The notes: generated by a model from the sequence alone, not told the origin. Shown: positions 31,292-39,793, numbered from the stretch's first letter. The stretch: DNA of 44,661 bases from an uncultured Oscillospiraceae bacterium (GCA_949295465.1 CASFKY010000076.1:1-44661), one strand, 5' to 3'. Made by a program: numbers and translations.

Positions 31292-32845
31292 TCAGCTCTT
31301 CTTTTCTTTCTTCTTGTCTTTCTCGGGAGGCTTGTCGGTCATGAGGAACCAGAAGACGGTGCCCTTGCCCTGGGTGCTCTCCACCCCGAAGCGGAACCCG
31401 TGGCTCTGGAAAATGGCCTTGGTGATGGAAAGCCCCAGCCCGGTGCCGATCTTGCCGGAATCGCTGCGGCTGCGGTAGTACCGCTCAAAGATGTGGGGCA
31501 GGTCCTCCTTGCGGATGCCGGGGCCGTGGTCTGCCACTTCCACCCGGCAGCCCCCCTCCTTCTGGGGGATCACCCGCAAGGCAAAATATCCGTCCGGCCC
31601 CATGTGGTGGGTGGCGTTGCCCAGCAGGTTGTGGAGCACCCGCTCCATCATGGCCGGATCGGCGTACACCTGGGCGGGCTCCAATTCCAGATGGAGCTGC
31701 CAGCCGTTTTTGGCGCACAGGTCTTCATACCGCTCGGCCACCTCCTCGCAGAGCTGGCTCATGTCAAAGCGGACTTTTTCCGGCTTTTCGGTGCCGCTGC
31801 TCACCTTGGTATACTCCATCACGCTGTTCACCAGCCCCGAGAGCCGGTCGGTCTCGTCCATGATGATGTTCAGCTGCTCATCCCGCTTGAGTTTGTCCTC
31901 GCCGGTGATGTCCCGCAGGGTCTCGGCATAGCCCTTGATGAGGGTGAGGGGGGTGCGCAGGTCGTGGCTCACATTGGCCAGCAGTTCCCGCTGGAGCTGG
32001 CTGGACTGCTTGACCTCCTGGGCCATGTGGTTGAATTCCCGGGCCAGCAGGGTCATCTCGTCGTCTCCCTGCTCCTCCACATGGACGTCATAGTCTCCCT
32101 GGGCCACCTTGCGGGCCGCCACCGACAGACGCACCAGAGGCTGGGACAGCCAGCTGCTGAGCAACCAGCTCACCACCACCGAGATGATGACGAGCACCAG
32201 GATCATGGTGGGCTGGAGCATGTTCAGCACCACGCCCGCCTCGTCGATGCGGGCCAGCCCGGTGGAGACGATGATGGCATAGCTGCCCCCCGCCGCCAGC
32301 CGGCCCACCACCATCTGCCGCACCCCGGAGGGGGACTCGCAGATGCGGTAGAGCTTGCCGGTCTCAAACACCTCCTGCCGCAGCTCGATGATGGCGGCGG
32401 TGTCCCGGTCGGCAGCGCCGTCGCTGGCCCCGAACCGGCTGGAAGAATTCTCGTGCAGCAGGCAGGGCTGCACGTTTTCCACATAGTTCACACTGCGCAG
32501 GGTGGTGTCCGAGATGTCCACGCAGCAGTCGCTCACCTGGATCTCTCCGTCCGAGAGAGCCTGGTTCACCCCGCTCCAGAATTCGCTGTTCAGCTGGAGC
32601 CCGAACAGGTTCCGGCTGCTGATCTCCTGGCCCTTCTGGTAGGCATCGTCAAAGAGAACGGTGAAGGAGTCCAGTCGCTGCATCAGGGATTTGTAGATGA
32701 AATGGTTGTAGGTGGGCTGCAAAAGGCTGGTGGTGGCAAAGCGCAGTACCCCCAGCACCAGAAAGGAGATGCCGCACATGGCCAGCATCAGCTTTTCCCG
32801 CATGCCAAACCCGGCCCGCTTCTTTTTCCTTGTCCCTTCTCTCAT
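31292..32845 (-). CDS. Membrane sensor histidine kinase
   Basis: The 517-residue protein has a first membrane helix (about 19-39), an outside sensing domain of about 170 residues, a second helix (about 212-232), a HAMP linker (to about 285), the phospho-acceptor His294 in NVSHDLRTPL, and the ATP-binding domain with HNLLGNATHHM, VADHGPGI and GTGLGLSI. It senses an envelope or external signal and phosphorylates the regulator encoded just upstream (18-base gap). AAGGAG precedes ATG 32845. The outside domain contains paired Cys residues (107-108) and is not one I recognise. Confidence 0.93.
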   Translation of the reverse strand: MREGTRKKKRAGFGMREKLMLAMCGISFLVLGVLRFATTSLLQPTYNHFIYKSLMQRLDSFTVLFDDAYQKGQEISSRNLFGLQLNSEFWSGVNQALSDGEIQVSDCCVDISDTTLRSVNYVENVQPCLLHENSSSRFGASDGAADRDTAAIIELRQEVFETGKLYRICESPSGVRQMVVGRLAAGGSYAIIVSTGLARIDEAGVVLNMLQPTMILVLVIISVVVSWLLSSWLSQPLVRLSVAARKVAQGDYDVHVEEQGDDEMTLLAREFNHMAQEVKQSSQLQRELLANVSHDLRTPLTLIKGYAETLRDITGEDKLKRDEQLNIIMDETDRLSGLVNSVMEYTKVSSGTEKPEKVRFDMSQLCEEVAERYEDLCAKNGWQLHLELEPAQVYADPAMMERVLHNLLGNATHHMGPDGYFALRVIPQKEGGCRVEVADHGPGIRKEDLPHIFERYYRSRSDSGKIGTGLGLSITKAIFQSHGFRFGVESTQGKGTVFWFLMTDKPPEKDKKKEKKS

Positions 32846-32863
32846 GGACTCCTTCGCTTCCTT

Positions 32864-33556
32864 TTAGTTCTTGTGGCCGCCGTCCGGGTCAAACTTGTAG
32901 CCGATGCCCCACACGGTGGCGATATAGCCCCGGCAGGGCCCCAGGTGGCTGCGCAGCATCTTTACATGGGTATCCACGGTGCGGTCCTCACCGAAATAGT
33001 TGTAGTTCCACACCTTTTGCAGGATCTTTTCCCGGCTGAGGGCCATCCCCCGGTTGCTGGCCAGAAAGACCAGCAGATCGAACTCCTTGGGGGTGAGGGT
33101 GACTTCCTTGCCGTCCACCTTGACGCTGTGGCTGGCGGTGTCGATCACCAGCCGGTCGAAGGTGAGCAGGCTGTCCTCCCCTTTGGGGTGGGGCATGGTG
33201 CGGCTGAGCACTGCCTTCACCCGGGCCACCAGCTCCCGGGGGCTGAAGGGCTTGACCACATAGTCGTCGGCCCCCCCTTCCAGCCCGGCCAGTTTGTCGT
33301 ATTCCTCGCTGCGGGCGGTGAGCATGATCACCGGCATGTTCATCTTCCGGGCCCGCATCTCCCGCAGGCAGGTCATCCCGTCCACAAAGGGCATCATGAT
33401 GTCCAGGATCACCAGATCGATGCCGCCGCCGGCCAGCACCGCCAGGGCGGCGCTGCCGTCGGTGGCCTCCTCGCAGGTGTAGCCGGCATGCTGCAGGTGC
33501 TCCCGGATCAGTTCCCGGATGCGGGGTTCATCGTCCACAATCAAAATCTTTGCCAT
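32864..33556 (-). CDS. OmpR/PhoB-family response regulator
   Basis: The 230-residue protein has a receiver domain (acidic pair in VDDEP at 8-10, phospho-acceptor Asp52 in VILDIMMP, Lys of VKPFSP) and a winged-helix DNA-binding domain with LTPKEFDLL and RTVDTHVKMLR. It is controlled by the kinase encoded next to it. ATG 33556 is chosen because GGGAG lies before it and the receiver fold starts there. Confidence 0.94.
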   Translation of the reverse strand: MAKILIVDDEPRIRELIREHLQHAGYTCEEATDGSAALAVLAGGGIDLVILDIMMPFVDGMTCLREMRARKMNMPVIMLTARSEEYDKLAGLEGGADDYVVKPFSPRELVARVKAVLSRTMPHPKGEDSLLTFDRLVIDTASHSVKVDGKEVTLTPKEFDLLVFLASNRGMALSREKILQKVWNYNYFGEDRTVDTHVKMLRSHLGPCRGYIATVWGIGYKFDPDGGHKN

Positions 33557-33743
33557 AGCTTTACTCCCTCTCTTGATCTGTCTATCACAGCACAAAGCCC
33601 CTGCCGCCGCAGCGGGCCGTTTTCCTCTTTCGGGCCCCTAAAGGGCCTTTTCACTTTATTGTAAAAGGGGGCTATGATTTTTTTGTGAAAGTTTTCAAAA
33701 AGGTCTGTTAAACTGCAAGCGACGGCATTCTTTCCCTGGCTCC

Positions 33744-33772
33744 ATTATAAACGCCGGGGCCCGCCCATGCAA
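33744..33772 (-). promoter_or_regulatory. Promoter of the two-component system
   Basis: On the minus strand TTGCAT (33772-33767), 17-base spacer, TATAAT (33749-33744), giving a leader of about 180 bases. In the same gap (33557-33864), TTGTGA (33683-33688) and TGTTAA (33706-33711), 17 bases apart, form a weaker plus-strand candidate for the DUF4830 gene. Confidence 0.65.
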
Positions 33773-33864
33773 GAATCTGTGCTGAACCGGGCGGTGGGCG
33801 GCATATACATGGAAAAAAAGCGGACGGTCCAGAAGGCCGCCCCAGAAAGGGAGGAAACAGATCT

Positions 33865-34491
33865 ATGTTCATGCTTACCCTGGGCCGCACCGGTGCCAAG
33901 CGGCTGGGTGCCGCCCTGCTCTGCGCGGCGGTGCTGTCCGGCGCTCTCTTTGCGGCCAGCCGCATCACCCAAAACCGCTCGGAGGCCGCGGCCGTCTCTG
34001 CCGACACCGGCACCACCATCAAGACCACCCAGGACATCGCCTCGTATTTCCAGGGCTACGGGCTGGAGGTGGACCTGACCAGCGCCGCCATCGACGAGGT
34101 GAAGATCCCCAAAAAATGGGACGCGGATTTTGAGGCCTTCCACCAGGCCGTGCAGGAGAGCGGCGGAGACCTGACCAAGTACAAGGGCAAGACGGTGGAA
34201 AAATGGACCATCCTCTGCCCCGGCCGCTCTTCCGGCGCCGACCAGGTGTACGGGGTGCTGCTGGTCTACAAGAAATCCCCCATCGGGGCCTATCTGCTGA
34301 CCCAGCCCTCCGGGCAGGTCACCGGCCTTGCCAGCGCGGCCCAGACGGCCGCCCCCCTGACCCAGGAGGAGAGCGCCGCCTCGGATGAGTTTGGCCAGAG
34401 CGCCGAGACCGCCGCCCCTGTTCAGGAGGATAGCCTGGAGGCCGGGGCCGAGGTGAGCCTGGAAGATGCGGGCGCCATGCCGGTGGACTGA
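33865..34491 (+). CDS. DUF4830-type exported protein
   Basis: The 208-residue protein has an N-terminal signal/anchor helix (about 14-33) and an outside domain with the DUF4830 pattern: SYFQGYGLEVD, VKIPKKWDADFEAFHQAVQESGGDLTKYKGK-like core (about 78-107), and VLLVYKKSPIGAYLLT. The last 50 residues are Ala/Glu-rich and look disordered. DUF4830 proteins are common in Clostridia and of unknown role. GGGAGG precedes ATG 33865. It is a single gene, divergent from the two-component system, which may control it. Confidence 0.8.
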   Translation: MFMLTLGRTGAKRLGAALLCAAVLSGALFAASRITQNRSEAAAVSADTGTTIKTTQDIASYFQGYGLEVDLTSAAIDEVKIPKKWDADFEAFHQAVQESGGDLTKYKGKTVEKWTILCPGRSSGADQVYGVLLVYKKSPIGAYLLTQPSGQVTGLASAAQTAAPLTQEESAASDEFGQSAETAAPVQEDSLEAGAEVSLEDAGAMPVD

Positions 34492-34533
34492 GCGCCATCT
34501 TGACCGCTTTTCCTTTCTTTTCAGGCCTGAGTG

Positions 34534-34542
34534 TGCTATAAT
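34534..34542 (+). promoter_or_regulatory. Extended -10 promoter of the DegV gene
   Basis: TGCTATAAT, with TTTCTT 17 bases upstream as weak -35, lies 75 bases before ATG 34617. Confidence 0.6.
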
Positions 34543-34616
34543 GATTCCGGCCCGAAACATTCCGTTTGGGGCTGAAACGGGGCCGATTCTGCGCCCTTTG
34601 GGAAAGGTTGCACACT

Positions 34617-35486
34617 ATGACCGACTATATCTTTTTCACCGATTCCACCACAGACCTCTCGCCGGCGCTGGTCCAGGAGATGGACGCGGTGGTCATCCCC
34701 CTCACCTTTACGCTGGACGGCCAGGATTACCTGAACTACCCGGATGACCGGGCCATGTCCTCCGACGTCTTCTACGATCGGCTCCGGCAGGGCAGCAGCT
34801 GCACCACCGCCCAGATCAACACCGCCACCTTCATCGATTCCTTCACCCCTTATCTGGAACAGGGGCGGGATATTCTGTATATCGCCTTCTCCAGCGGGCT
34901 CTCGGGCACCTACCAGGCCAGCCTTCTGGCCGCCCGGGAGCTGAAGGAGAAGTACCCCGAGCGCACCATCGAGTGCGTGGACAGCCTGCAGGCCAGCATG
35001 GGCGAGGGGCTGGTGGCCTACACCGCCGCCATGCTGCGCAAGGAGGGCCAGAGCCTCCAGGAGGTGGCCGCCTGGGTGCGGGAAAACGCCCAGAGCTTCT
35101 GTGCCTGGTTCACCGTGAGCGATCTGATGTTCCTCAAGCGGGGCGGCCGGTTGAGCGGCACCGCCGCGGTGGCAGGCACCCTGCTGGGCATCAAGCCGGT
35201 GCTCCATGTGGACAGCGAGGGGCACCTGGTGGCCATGGAAAAGGTGCGGGGCCGCAAGGCCAGCCTGGACGCCCTGGTGAAGCATTACCGGGAGGGCGCC
35301 TTTGATCATGAGAACCAGACCGTCTTTGTCAGCCACGGCGGCTGCTATGAGGACGCCAAGTATGTGGCCGACAAGGTGGCGGCCATCGGGGCCAAGCGCA
35401 TCGAGATCAACAGCATCGGCCCTGTGATCGGCGCCCACTCCGGCCCGGGCACCGTGGCCCTCTTCTTCACCGGCAGCGGCCGCTGA
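34617..35486 (+). CDS. DegV-family fatty-acid-binding protein
   Basis: The 289-residue protein has the DegV landmarks FTDSTTDLSP (residues 6-15), VIPLTFTLDG, the ligand-loop FSSGLSGTYQAS (about 97-108), LKRGGRLSGT and the C-terminal HSGPGTVALFF. DegV (FakB-like) proteins bind fatty acids and present them to a fatty acid kinase (FakA). No kinase gene is nearby. The start is ATG 34617, which gives the family's usual N terminus. Confidence 0.93.
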   Translation: MTDYIFFTDSTTDLSPALVQEMDAVVIPLTFTLDGQDYLNYPDDRAMSSDVFYDRLRQGSSCTTAQINTATFIDSFTPYLEQGRDILYIAFSSGLSGTYQASLLAARELKEKYPERTIECVDSLQASMGEGLVAYTAAMLRKEGQSLQEVAAWVRENAQSFCAWFTVSDLMFLKRGGRLSGTAAVAGTLLGIKPVLHVDSEGHLVAMEKVRGRKASLDALVKHYREGAFDHENQTVFVSHGGCYEDAKYVADKVAAIGAKRIEINSIGPVIGAHSGPGTVALFFTGSGR

Positions 35487-35523
35487 CCGGCGATGGTGGT
35501 TTTGCCTATATTTTCACGTTTTT

Positions 35524-35555
35524 GCGCAGGCTTTTTTGGGGGCCTGCGCTTTTTT
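35524..35555 (+). terminator. Terminator after the DegV gene
   Basis: An 8-base-pair stem (35524-35531 with 35542-35549) and six T residues. Confidence 0.9.
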
Positions 35556-35565
35556 ATTCCTTTTC

Positions 35566-35594
35566 TTGACAGGGACTTCTTTTGGGGGTAGCAT
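35566..35594 (+). promoter_or_regulatory. Promoter of lrgAB
   Basis: TTGACA (35566-35571), 17-base spacer, TAGCAT (35589-35594). Confidence 0.7.
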
Positions 35595-35600
35595 GGTTTT

Positions 35601-35622
35601 ATGCTGCCTGCGCGGGCAGCAT
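35601..35622 (+). other. Stem-loop at the 5' end of the lrgAB mRNA
   Basis: ATGCTGCC pairs with GGCAGCAT around a 6-base loop, beginning at the expected first transcribed base. No T run follows. The core TGCTGCC/GGCAGCA is the same as in the hairpin before the aspartate aminotransferase gene. Confidence 0.65.
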
Positions 35623-35646
35623 ATCCTTTGTACCAAAGGAGGAACC

Positions 35647-36039
35647 ATGAAATTCATTCGTCAATTCGGCATCATCCTGGCCTTCATCTTTGCGGGAGAA
35701 GGCTTGAGGGCGGTGCTGCCTTTCTCGGTGCCGGCCAGCATCTACGGGCTGGCGCTGCTTTTCCTGGGTCTCTTCACGGGGCTGATCCGGCTGGATTGGG
35801 TGGAGGATGCGGCCGACTGGCTGGTGGCCATCATGCCCATCACCTTTGTGCCCGCCTCGGTGGCCCTCATCGACGACTGGGAGATCCTGCGGCCCTTTCT
35901 TTGGCCGCTGCTGCTGATCTGCACCGTGAGCACCGTGGTGGTCTTCGGTGCTTCCGGCCTGGCCATCCAGGCCCTGATCCGGCTGGAAAAGAAGCCCTCC
36001 CGGCCCGAAAAAGAAAAGGAGGAACCGCCCCATGCGTGA
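35647..36039 (+). CDS. lrgA: LrgA/CidA-family holin-like membrane protein
   Basis: The 130-residue protein has four membrane helices and the CidA/LrgA landmarks (FAGEGLRAVLPFSVPASIYGLALLFLGL-type start at about 16-43, and FVPASVALID). A charged, Lys/Glu-rich tail follows. The family forms small membrane pores or carriers linked to murein hydrolase control and, in Bacillus, to pyruvate or holin-like export. AAAGGAGG precedes ATG 35647. Its end overlaps lrgB by 8 bases. Confidence 0.9.
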   Translation: MKFIRQFGIILAFIFAGEGLRAVLPFSVPASIYGLALLFLGLFTGLIRLDWVEDAADWLVAIMPITFVPASVALIDDWEILRPFLWPLLLICTVSTVVVFGASGLAIQALIRLEKKPSRPEKEKEEPPHA

Positions 36040-36727
36040 ATTTCTGACCTCTTCCTCCTATTTTGGGCTGGTGATCACCATTTTTGCCTTTGAGATCGGG
36101 CTGTGGGTGCGCCGCAAACTCAAGCACAGCGTCTTCAACCCCATGCTCATCGCCATCGCCCTGCTCATTCCTCTCCTGCTGGCGCTGGACATCGAGCCGG
36201 CCAGCTACTCGGCCGCCGGGGCCGACCACCTGAACCACCTGCTCACCCCCTGCACCGTCTGCCTGGCGGTGCCCCTCTACCGCCAGCTGGAGGCCCTGAA
36301 GCGGAACCTGCGGGCCATTCTGGGGGGCATTTGCAGCGGCGTCATCGCCTGCATGGTCTGCGTGCCGGTGATGTCCCTGCTCATGGGCCTGAGCCATGAG
36401 CAGTATGTCTCCCTGCTGCCCAAGAGCATCACCACCGCCATCGGCATCGGCATGACTGAGGAGATGGGAGGCTATGTTTCCATCACCATCGTGGCCATCT
36501 ACTTCACCGGCACCCTGGGCAATGTGATCGCGGACGGGCTGTGCAAGCTGTTCCGCCTCACCGACCCGGTGGCCCGGGGCGTGGCCATCGGCACCGCCTC
36601 CCACGCCATGGGCACGGTGCGGGCTTTGGAGATGGGCGAGACCGAAGGGGCCATGAGCGGCCTCTCCATCGCCATCACCGGCCTGCTCACCGCCCTGGTT
36701 GCCCCCTTCTTTGCCGGTATCCTGTGA
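36032..36727 (+). CDS. lrgB: LrgB/CidB-family membrane protein
   Basis: The 231-residue protein has 6-7 helices and the LrgB signatures FNPMLIAIALLI (about 35-46), LTPCTVCLAVPLYRQ, LLPKSITTAIGIGMTEEMGG (about 132-151) and GTASHAMGTVRALEMGE (about 191-207). It works with LrgA in the same membrane complex. Translation starts inside the end of lrgA after AAAGGAGG. PTS-sensing two-component control is usual in other bacteria, but no such link is evident here. Confidence 0.93.
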   Translation: MREFLTSSSYFGLVITIFAFEIGLWVRRKLKHSVFNPMLIAIALLIPLLLALDIEPASYSAAGADHLNHLLTPCTVCLAVPLYRQLEALKRNLRAILGGICSGVIACMVCVPVMSLLMGLSHEQYVSLLPKSITTAIGIGMTEEMGGYVSITIVAIYFTGTLGNVIADGLCKLFRLTDPVARGVAIGTASHAMGTVRALEMGETEGAMSGLSIAITGLLTALVAPFFAGIL

Positions 36728-36752
36728 TTTTGACGCTGTGAAAATCCGCGGC

Positions 36753-36788
36753 AAAAAGGCCGCCGCCCTTCGGGGCGGCGGCCTTTTT
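36753..36788 (+). terminator. Terminator of lrgAB with TTCG tetraloop
   Basis: AAAAAGGCCGCCGCCC pairs with its complement around TTCG and ends in TTTTTT. The gap 36789-37004 contains AT-rich sequence without a convincing gene. Confidence 0.95.
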
Positions 36789-37004
36789 TGGCGCCTTTAT
36801 AAAAAGTTCAAAATCCTTTGGCTTTTTGTTCACGATCTCCACAAGGGTTTTTCAAACTTCCGGGGTATCCTTAAAACAAGCTCAAAGAAGCCCACAGAAC
36901 CGAGGGCTGCTGCCCCCTTTTTCCTACCGCCCGGCTCCGGGGCGCGATGACGATCGCCTCCGCCCGTGCGGACAACCAATTCCTCCCTATTGGGGAGTTC
37001 AGAT

Positions 37005-37056
37005 AAAAAGAACCGGGAAGGCCGCCCTCTCCATGGGAGGGGCGTCTTCCCGGCTC
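37005..37056 (-). terminator. Terminator of the pilus-like operon
   Basis: On the minus strand a long imperfect hairpin (GAGCCGGGAAG.../...CTTCCCGGTTC arms, ATGG loop) runs into TTTTTATC, 22 bases after the stop of the PilT-like gene. Confidence 0.8.
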
Positions 37057-37077
37057 TGTGCATCTTTGTGCTCTGCT

Positions 37078-38148
37078 TTACCGGGCCGCTTTCAGCCGGC
37101 GCTCCAGGTTTTCCGGGTGAGCGCAGTAGGTGAGGGCTGTCTCGGCGCTGATCCGCCCTTCCCGGTACAGGGCCAAAAGGCTGTCGTCCATGCTGCGCAT
37201 CCCCTCGGCGGCCCCCGCCTGGATGGCCGCGTCGATCTGGTGGGTCTTGGCCTCCCGGATGAGATTGCGCACCGCCATGTTGGCAAAGAGGATCTCAAAG
37301 GCGGGCACCAGCCCGCCGTCCAACGTGGGCACCAGCTGCTGGCTCACCACCGCCCGCAGCACCATGGCCAGCTGGATGCGCACCTGGGCCTGCTGGGTGC
37401 CGGGGAAGGAGTCCACGATCCGATCCACCGTGCTGGCCGCGCCGGTGGTGTGCAGGGTGCTGAAGAGCAGCTGGCCGGTCTCGGCGGCGGTCATGGCCAC
37501 CTCGATGGTCTCCCGGTCCCGCATTTCCCCCAGCAGCAGCACGTCCGGGCTCTCCCGCAGGGCACTGCGCATGGCGCTGATGTAGGAGGCACAGTCGGTG
37601 TAGATCTCCCGCTGGGTCACGATGCACCGATCATGGCGGTGCACATATTCCACCGGGTCCTCCATGGTGATGATGTGGCCCTCCCGGCTGTGGTTGATGC
37701 TGTCGATCAGGCAGGCCAGGGTGGTGGATTTGCCGCTGCCCGCCTGGCCGGTGACCAGCACCATCCCGTTTTTGAAGCCGGCGGTGCGCATCACCTGGGG
37801 CGGAATCCCCAGGCTGGCCGCGTCGGGCAGCCCGAAGCGGATGACCCGGATCACCGCCCCCAGGCTGCCCCTCTGGTGCAGCACGTTGACCCGGAACCGG
37901 CCCAACCCGCTGAGGGAAAAGGAAAAGTCATCGTCGGCGTCCGGCCGCTGCACCCTGCCCGGGTCCCGGCCGGCCATCTCATAGATCTGACCGATCAGCC
38001 GGGCCGTGTCGTCGGGCATGAGGCGGCCCTCTTCCTCCTGCCGCCGCTGGGCGCCCCGCACCTTGAAGGTCACCGGGAGGCCCGCAATCAGGAACAGGTC
38101 GGAGGCCTTGGTCTCCAGCGCCTGCCTGAGGATCTCCATCATCTCCAT
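37078..38148 (-). CDS. PilT-type (retraction) secretion ATPase
   Basis: The 356-residue cytoplasmic hexameric ATPase has Walker A GQAGSGKST (134-142), the Asp box ITMEDPVEYVH (160-170), Walker B DVLLLGEMRD (202-211), the His box LLFSTLHTT (227-235) and, near residue 292, AVRNLIRE, the near-exact PilT motif AIRNLIRE that marks retraction ATPases. It should power pilus retraction or, lacking a partner, be the only motor of this system. It is the last gene of the operon; ATG 38148 has AGGAG upstream. Normal length for PilT (about 345-370). Confidence 0.93.
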   Translation of the reverse strand: MEMMEILRQALETKASDLFLIAGLPVTFKVRGAQRRQEEEGRLMPDDTARLIGQIYEMAGRDPGRVQRPDADDDFSFSLSGLGRFRVNVLHQRGSLGAVIRVIRFGLPDAASLGIPPQVMRTAGFKNGMVLVTGQAGSGKSTTLACLIDSINHSREGHIITMEDPVEYVHRHDRCIVTQREIYTDCASYISAMRSALRESPDVLLLGEMRDRETIEVAMTAAETGQLLFSTLHTTGAASTVDRIVDSFPGTQQAQVRIQLAMVLRAVVSQQLVPTLDGGLVPAFEILFANMAVRNLIREAKTHQIDAAIQAGAAEGMRSMDDSLLALYREGRISAETALTYCAHPENLERRLKAAR

Positions 38149-38160
38149 CTTCTCGCTCCT

Positions 38161-38565
38161 TTACGAGGCCGGCCCCTGCCAGAGCTGGCCCATCTGGGTG
38201 TCCTGCGTCCAGTTCACCGTCATTTCCCAGCGGGTGATCTGCCAGCCCGCCTCGCCCTGGCTCAGGGCCACGTTCAGCAGGCAGCCGTCCTCCCATTCAA
38301 AACGGGCAGTCACTTCCCCGCCCTCTCTTCGGGCAGGCTCGGGCAGTTCGCCGCCCCCGGCCAGCGCCTCGTCCAGCCGGGCCAGCCAGGCCTGGGCCTC
38401 GGCCTCATGGGCATACTGGCTCTCCAGCCGCTGGGCATATTTTTGGGTCATGAGCCAGTCGGCCCGGGCGGTCATCCCCCCCAGCAGCACCAGCAGGGCG
38501 GTACAGGCCAGGATCACCGCAAACAGCAGGCTCACCGACCCCAGCCGCAGAGGTTTGTGTCTCAC
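38161..38565 (-). CDS. Pseudopilin-like membrane protein (pilus-like operon)
   Basis: The 134-residue protein has a short basic N terminus, one membrane helix (about 10-31, starting RLGSVSLLFAVIL) and an outside domain that opens with a helix (ADWLMTQKYAQRLESQ). The layout is that of a pilin-like subunit, but the prepilin cleavage motif G-F-x-x-x-E is missing. Similar proteins recur beside PilT-like genes in Clostridia. It overlaps the upstream gene by 4 bases and lies 12 bases before the ATPase gene. Confidence 0.7.
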   Translation of the reverse strand: MRHKPLRLGSVSLLFAVILACTALLVLLGGMTARADWLMTQKYAQRLESQYAHEAEAQAWLARLDEALAGGGELPEPARREGGEVTARFEWEDGCLLNVALSQGEAGWQITRWEMTVNWTQDTQMGQLWQGPAS

Positions 38566-39011
38566 AGGCCTCCTCCTTCCCCGCCGGGCCGGTACCGGGC
38601 GGTGGTCAGCTCATACAGCTCCTGGCCGTCTCCGGCCCCGCAGACCCGGATCTGGCAGTTCCAGAGCGCCCCCGCCCCGGTGGCCTGAGGCTGCTGCTCC
38701 ATCTCCAGCCGGTAGGCCGCCTTCCCGGGAGGGCAGTTTTCTCCCTCCCCGTCAAAAAAGGCCAGCACCCGGTTCTCTTGCTCCACTTCGCCCCCCAAAA
38801 GGAGGGCCGCCTGGCTCAGATCCTCGCTGCCGGCAAACACCTCGGCGGCATTGCGGGCCAGACCTGCCGCCTGGTTGAGCTGCCGGGCCTTCCGGGAGAG
38901 GAGGGCCGACTGGCCGAAGGCCTGGGCCAGCAGGGCCAGCGCCCCCAGAAAGGCCAGAAGCAGCGCCAGAAGCTGGATCTGGAAGCTGCCGGGCAATTTT
39001 CGCTCAGCCAA
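38562..39011 (-). CDS. Pseudopilin-like membrane protein (pilus-like operon)
   Basis: The 149-residue protein has one N-terminal membrane helix (about 11-29, FQIQLLALLLAFLGAL) followed by a helical linker (LSRKARQLNQAAGLARNAAEVF) and a beta-rich outside domain with two Cys residues. No clear prepilin cleavage site is seen. ATG 39011 lies within the end of the upstream gene (8-base overlap), so production is coupled. A minor pilin or inner-membrane alignment protein (PilN/PilO-like position) is possible. Confidence 0.68.
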   Translation of the reverse strand: MAERKLPGSFQIQLLALLLAFLGALALLAQAFGQSALLSRKARQLNQAAGLARNAAEVFAGSEDLSQAALLLGGEVEQENRVLAFFDGEGENCPPGKAAYRLEMEQQPQATGAGALWNCQIRVCGAGDGQELYELTTARYRPGGEGGGL

Positions 39012-39468
39012 GGCTCACCCCTCCTTCACAGCGCAGCGCCACCCAGGCGGTGCCCTCGCCGGTGGTCAGGCGGATCATCCCCGCCTGCTGCTCGGCCTCA
39101 AAGCGATCGGTGCGGGCCAGCAGCTGGGCGCTCTCCGTCTCAAAGGGGGCGTCCTCCGGGCAGAGCTGCTGATACAGCCCGCCCTCATACAGATAGATCC
39201 GGCTCTCATAGCCGGTATCCCCCTGGCGCAGGCAGAGGGCCGTGCCCTCGGGCCCCTCTTTCAGGCTCACCCCGCCGGCCGAATCCCCCGCCCGCAGGGC
39301 GGTGACCAGGGTGGACAGGCTGGCCCGGAGCGCCTCATTCTGCTGCCGGCTGGACGTGAGGGACGCATACAGCCGGCTGCTGGCCGCCGCCAGCGCCAGC
39401 AGCGCCAGGATCATCATGGCGTACAGCGCCAGGGTCATCACCGCGCCCCTGCCCCGTTTCGGGTCCAT
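39004..39468 (-). CDS. Pseudopilin-like membrane protein, DUF4860-like (pilus-like operon)
   Basis: The 154-residue protein has one membrane helix (about 11-29) after a basic start (MDPKRGRGAV) and an outside domain with ALCLRQGDTGYESRIYLYEGGLYQQL, a pattern I associate with DUF4860 proteins of Clostridia. ATG 39468 is used because AGGGGG lies 6 bases upstream; the longer frame to 39543 overlaps the previous gene. Its role as a pilus subunit is inferred from gene order. Confidence 0.7.
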   Translation of the reverse strand: MDPKRGRGAVMTLALYAMMILALLALAAASSRLYASLTSSRQQNEALRASLSTLVTALRAGDSAGGVSLKEGPEGTALCLRQGDTGYESRIYLYEGGLYQQLCPEDAPFETESAQLLARTDRFEAEQQAGMIRLTTGEGTAWVALRCEGGVSLG

Positions 39469-39481
39469 CCGCTTCCCCCTT

Positions 39482-39793
39482 TCAGCCCTTTTCCAGCACT
39501 TCCACCGTGGGGGGAAGATTGGAGGAAAAGGCCTCGTAGACAATGTAGTATCGGTCGTGGTTCAGCACCAGGCCGTAGTTTTTTTCCAGATATTCCAGGC
39601 TGGAGGGATAGGCACCCTCCACCGCATAGCACTGGGCGGCGCTGCGGCTCACTGCCTCCCGGATGGAGCGGACGGTCTGCCGGGAGAGATCCCGCCCCCA
39701 CCATCGGTCGGCGCCCAGCCAGAGGGCTGCCGCCAGCAGCGCCGCCCCGGCCAGCCGCAGCAGCCAGTGCTTCTTTTTGCCCTCCTGATACAC
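39482..39793 (-). CDS. Small pseudopilin-like protein (pilus-like operon)
   Basis: The 103-residue protein has one membrane helix (about 12-28) and then IREAVSRSAAQCYAVEGAYPSSLEYLEKNYGL, which is the helix-plus-AYPxSL pattern of GspG-type major pseudopilins, with a C-terminal YYIVYEAFSSNLPPTVEV. The N terminus (MYQEGKKKHWLLRLAGAA) has no Gly-Phe cleavage site and no Glu5. It is the best candidate for the main subunit. It lies 16 bases after the PilC-like gene. Confidence 0.75.
   Translation of the reverse strand: MYQEGKKKHWLLRLAGAALLAAALWLGADRWWGRDLSRQTVRSIREAVSRSAAQCYAVEGAYPSSLEYLEKNYGLVLNHDRYYIVYEAFSSNLPPTVEVLEKG

Noticed and set aside
31400-33664. Very long open frame (over 750 codons) on the plus strand opposite the two-component genes
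   Set aside because: It is antisense to two certain genes (sensor kinase and response regulator), its product is a Gly/His/Gln-rich string without domains, and it arises because GC-rich codons leave few stops on the other strand.
33767-34078. Alternative plus-strand frame beginning before the DUF4830 gene
   Set aside because: The overlapping frame at 33865 has a better ribosome site and a clear signal helix and DUF4830 pattern.
36826-38688. Open frame of about 620 codons on the plus strand over the PilT-like region
   Set aside because: Antisense to the PilT-like and pseudopilin genes, low-complexity product, no ribosome site.
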